Part shown: positions 62,388-64,000 of the stretch, piece after piece
Layout: each line of letters begins with the position of its first letter
How positions within the stretch are numbered: the first letter of the stretch is position 1
Source: Cyanoderma ruficeps
Taxonomy: Eukaryota; Chordata; Aves; Passeriformes; Timaliidae
DNA length: 64,000 bases
Assembly: GCA_008694505.1 (NCBI GenBank)
Contig: VZDJ01000623.1
Coordinates: forward strand, 1,608,442-1,672,441
Direction of reading: 5' to 3'
Made by a program: the position numbers and the translations under genes
The notes under the pieces: model-generated
What the model saw: only the letters and a program-made list of their open reading frames with translations
Databases searched by the model: none
What the model was told of the DNA's origin: nothing

Positions 62388-62892
62388 GGGCTCAAGGGCA
62401 ATGGTGCCACTCAGAGGGATCTAAAGAGGTTGTAGGGCAGGGCCAACAGGAACTTCATGAATTTGAACAGGGGGAAAAATGCAAAATTCTGCACGTTATA
62501 TGAATCATCACTGGACAGCAGGGAAGCAACTCTGCTGGAAAGGACTTGTAGGTGTTGGTGGGTAAATAGCTAAATAAGAAACATCAGCACACTCTGCTAG
62601 CAGTGTTCCAGGGATTGTTGGTGCAGGAGCAGATTCAGGAGTTGGGGAAAAGTGATATTCCTCCCGAATCAGCAGCCACTAGCCCACAGCTACAATTGTG
62701 CATCTAGTCCTGGGACACCAAAAAAAAAAAAGGCATTGGTAGAAATTGGCATGAATTCAGCGGTAGGTCACCATTGTGTGGGGGAGAGCAGGAGCTGGGG
62801 TAATTGACCTTCAGAAGATGCTGGGAGTGTTGGGCTTGTTTGGCCTGGAGAAAAAACAGCTTCAGGAGGAGGTAACAGCATCTTGCCCATAC
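62388..62892 (+). mobile_element. CR1 LINE, decayed end of the reverse-transcriptase reading frame
   Basis: The longest CR1 fragment in the window, about 500 bases in plus orientation. Visible blocks are 'gtgccactcagagggatcta', 'aggttgtagggcagggccaa', 'aggaacttcatgaatttgaa', 'gctggaaaggacttgtaggt', 'gtgttggtgggtaaatagct' and, after a degraded middle, 'atgctgggagtgttgggctt' with 'tggcctggagaaaaaacagc'. These correspond to the C-terminal part of CR1 ORF2 running towards the 3' UTR. The frame is broken by stops and indels, so no active protein is made. The middle has an A-run (about 62720) and sequence that does not match well, possibly a secondary insertion or deep decay. The plus frame 62273-62503 partly overlaps it and is not a gene. 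Confidence 0.88.
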
Positions 62893-64000
62893 CTACAGTG
62901 AGGACACCAAGGAGACAGAATTATTAAAATCCAGCTCAGTAAAGCACTTTTAAACTCACATTTAACTTTATGTTTGAGTTTCACTTATTCATTGTAGTTT
63001 TCTTTCCAATAAGTATAGATATTTACGTCTTTTTTTTTATTCTGATATCTTTAATTCACGCATACTTCTGTATATTTTTAATATATTGTAAAAACCTACT
63101 CAAAGCCAGACAAATACCTAACATCCTCCCTGTACTGAGGTATTTTGTAATATTAAAATGTGATTATCATTCATCTAATTTGTGGATTAGGTATTATTTC
63201 ATTTTATTTTTACTGCCATATACAGTATTACCAACCATTAGCACATAAGTATGAACTGATGAAATTTTTATGGCTACTGCATAAAACGAAATGGTACCGA
63301 AATTATTAGGTTTAACTCTGAACATCTAATAGAAATAAAAGGATTCAGTGCTGTGCTATTCCTCTGGCAGGGTGTGACATGGGTACAGTGAGTACTCCAC
63401 AGTTTCATGTGTTGCTCACAGCCTGGCCACAGGAGATCCTTGTTTCAGATGACGACATTCACCACTGCAGTAACTCATATTTGGGTTCACAGCTGACTCC
63501 ATGTGAGTATATTTTAGCACATATTTCAGTTTCCAGCCTGGTTGTTGCTGGAGGAAACCCAGCTATGCCTCTGCTTTGGAGGAAACCCCACAGTCTGACA
63601 TGGCCCTGGGGCCAGGAAAGCATCAACCAACAGGAAGGAGGCTCAAAAAGGAAAAACATCTGAAATATTTTCAGCCTGCATAAAGGAGAAGACCCACCAA
63701 AGCAGTGTCTAGATCTGTTATCTCATTCTCGGCTGAGAAAAAAATCTTTGGAGTCCAGCAGAGAATTCTTGGGTTTTGAAGTGTCAGTAACCAGAAGTGA
63801 TTGCTCCTTCTTTATTGATTTTGGGGTTTGTGTTCTTTGTTCTTGTTTAGGGTTCCCAAATAGCAGCACAGTGAAGCTGCAGTTGTGGTTGCCATAAAAG
63901 CTACGTAGAGGATCCCTGTGATCTGGTACATGACTTTCTCCTCTTAGTAAAATAACACTGTCTGATAAAAAAGTCTTTTGAAACTGGACAAGGAACAAAG
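62893..64000. other. Unannotated stretch to the window end
   Basis: AT-rich to about 63340 and more mixed afterwards. Frames at 63379-63663 (plus) and 63459-63659 and 63723-63998 (minus) show no recognised domain. I see no supported feature. Confidence 0.5.

Overview
This is nuclear DNA from a vertebrate, almost certainly a bird and possibly a passerine. The main evidence is a set of 14 truncated CR1 retroposon fragments. Several keep the typical avian CR1 3' end: a 'ggtcccttccaacccaaacc'-like block followed by 'attctgtgattct'-type octamer repeats. A full-length solo LTR of avian ERVL-like character (39324-39895, minus strand) supports this. The sequence is AT-rich and has no compact gene order. 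I found no protein-coding exon, tRNA, rRNA or CRISPR array that I can support. The window looks like a gene desert or the inside of a very long intron. All open reading frames are short, and nearly all are explained by chance, by repeat tracts or by fossil CR1.

Layout. 1-15.6 kb: AT-rich single-copy-looking DNA with CR1 scraps near 0.7, 4.0 and 9.1 kb, a 12-bp-stem hairpin at 4.26 kb and a region open in several frames at 7.74-8.03 kb. 15.68-16.0 kb: an uninterrupted purine tract ending in 55 perfect GAAA units. 16-23 kb: three CR1 3' ends, two of them arranged tail to tail (18.17-18.81 kb), and an old MIR-like SINE at 22.34 kb. 23-36 kb: mostly unique AT-rich DNA with short simple repeats, a CpG-bearing block at 31.14-31.50 kb and two neighbouring tandem duplications at 32.5-32.7 kb. 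36.5-40 kb: one CR1, an ancient amniote palindromic repeat remnant (37.3 kb) and the solo LTR. 40-64 kb: more unique DNA with CR1 at 43.5, 51.8, 55.2, 61.3 and 62.4 kb, hairpins at 45.12 and 54.62 kb, a second MIR-like remnant at 48.0 kb and a small CpG-rich block at 49.1-49.3 kb.

No genes are seen working together. The content is a layered fossil record: MIR-like and amniote-wide repeats are oldest, then CR1 copies of several subfamilies, then the LTR, then currently unstable microsatellites. The most useful targets for follow-up are the two CpG-bearing unique blocks (31.1 and 49.1 kb), which may be regulatory DNA, the perfect hairpins, and the long GAAA tract. I see no convincing undescribed biological system here.
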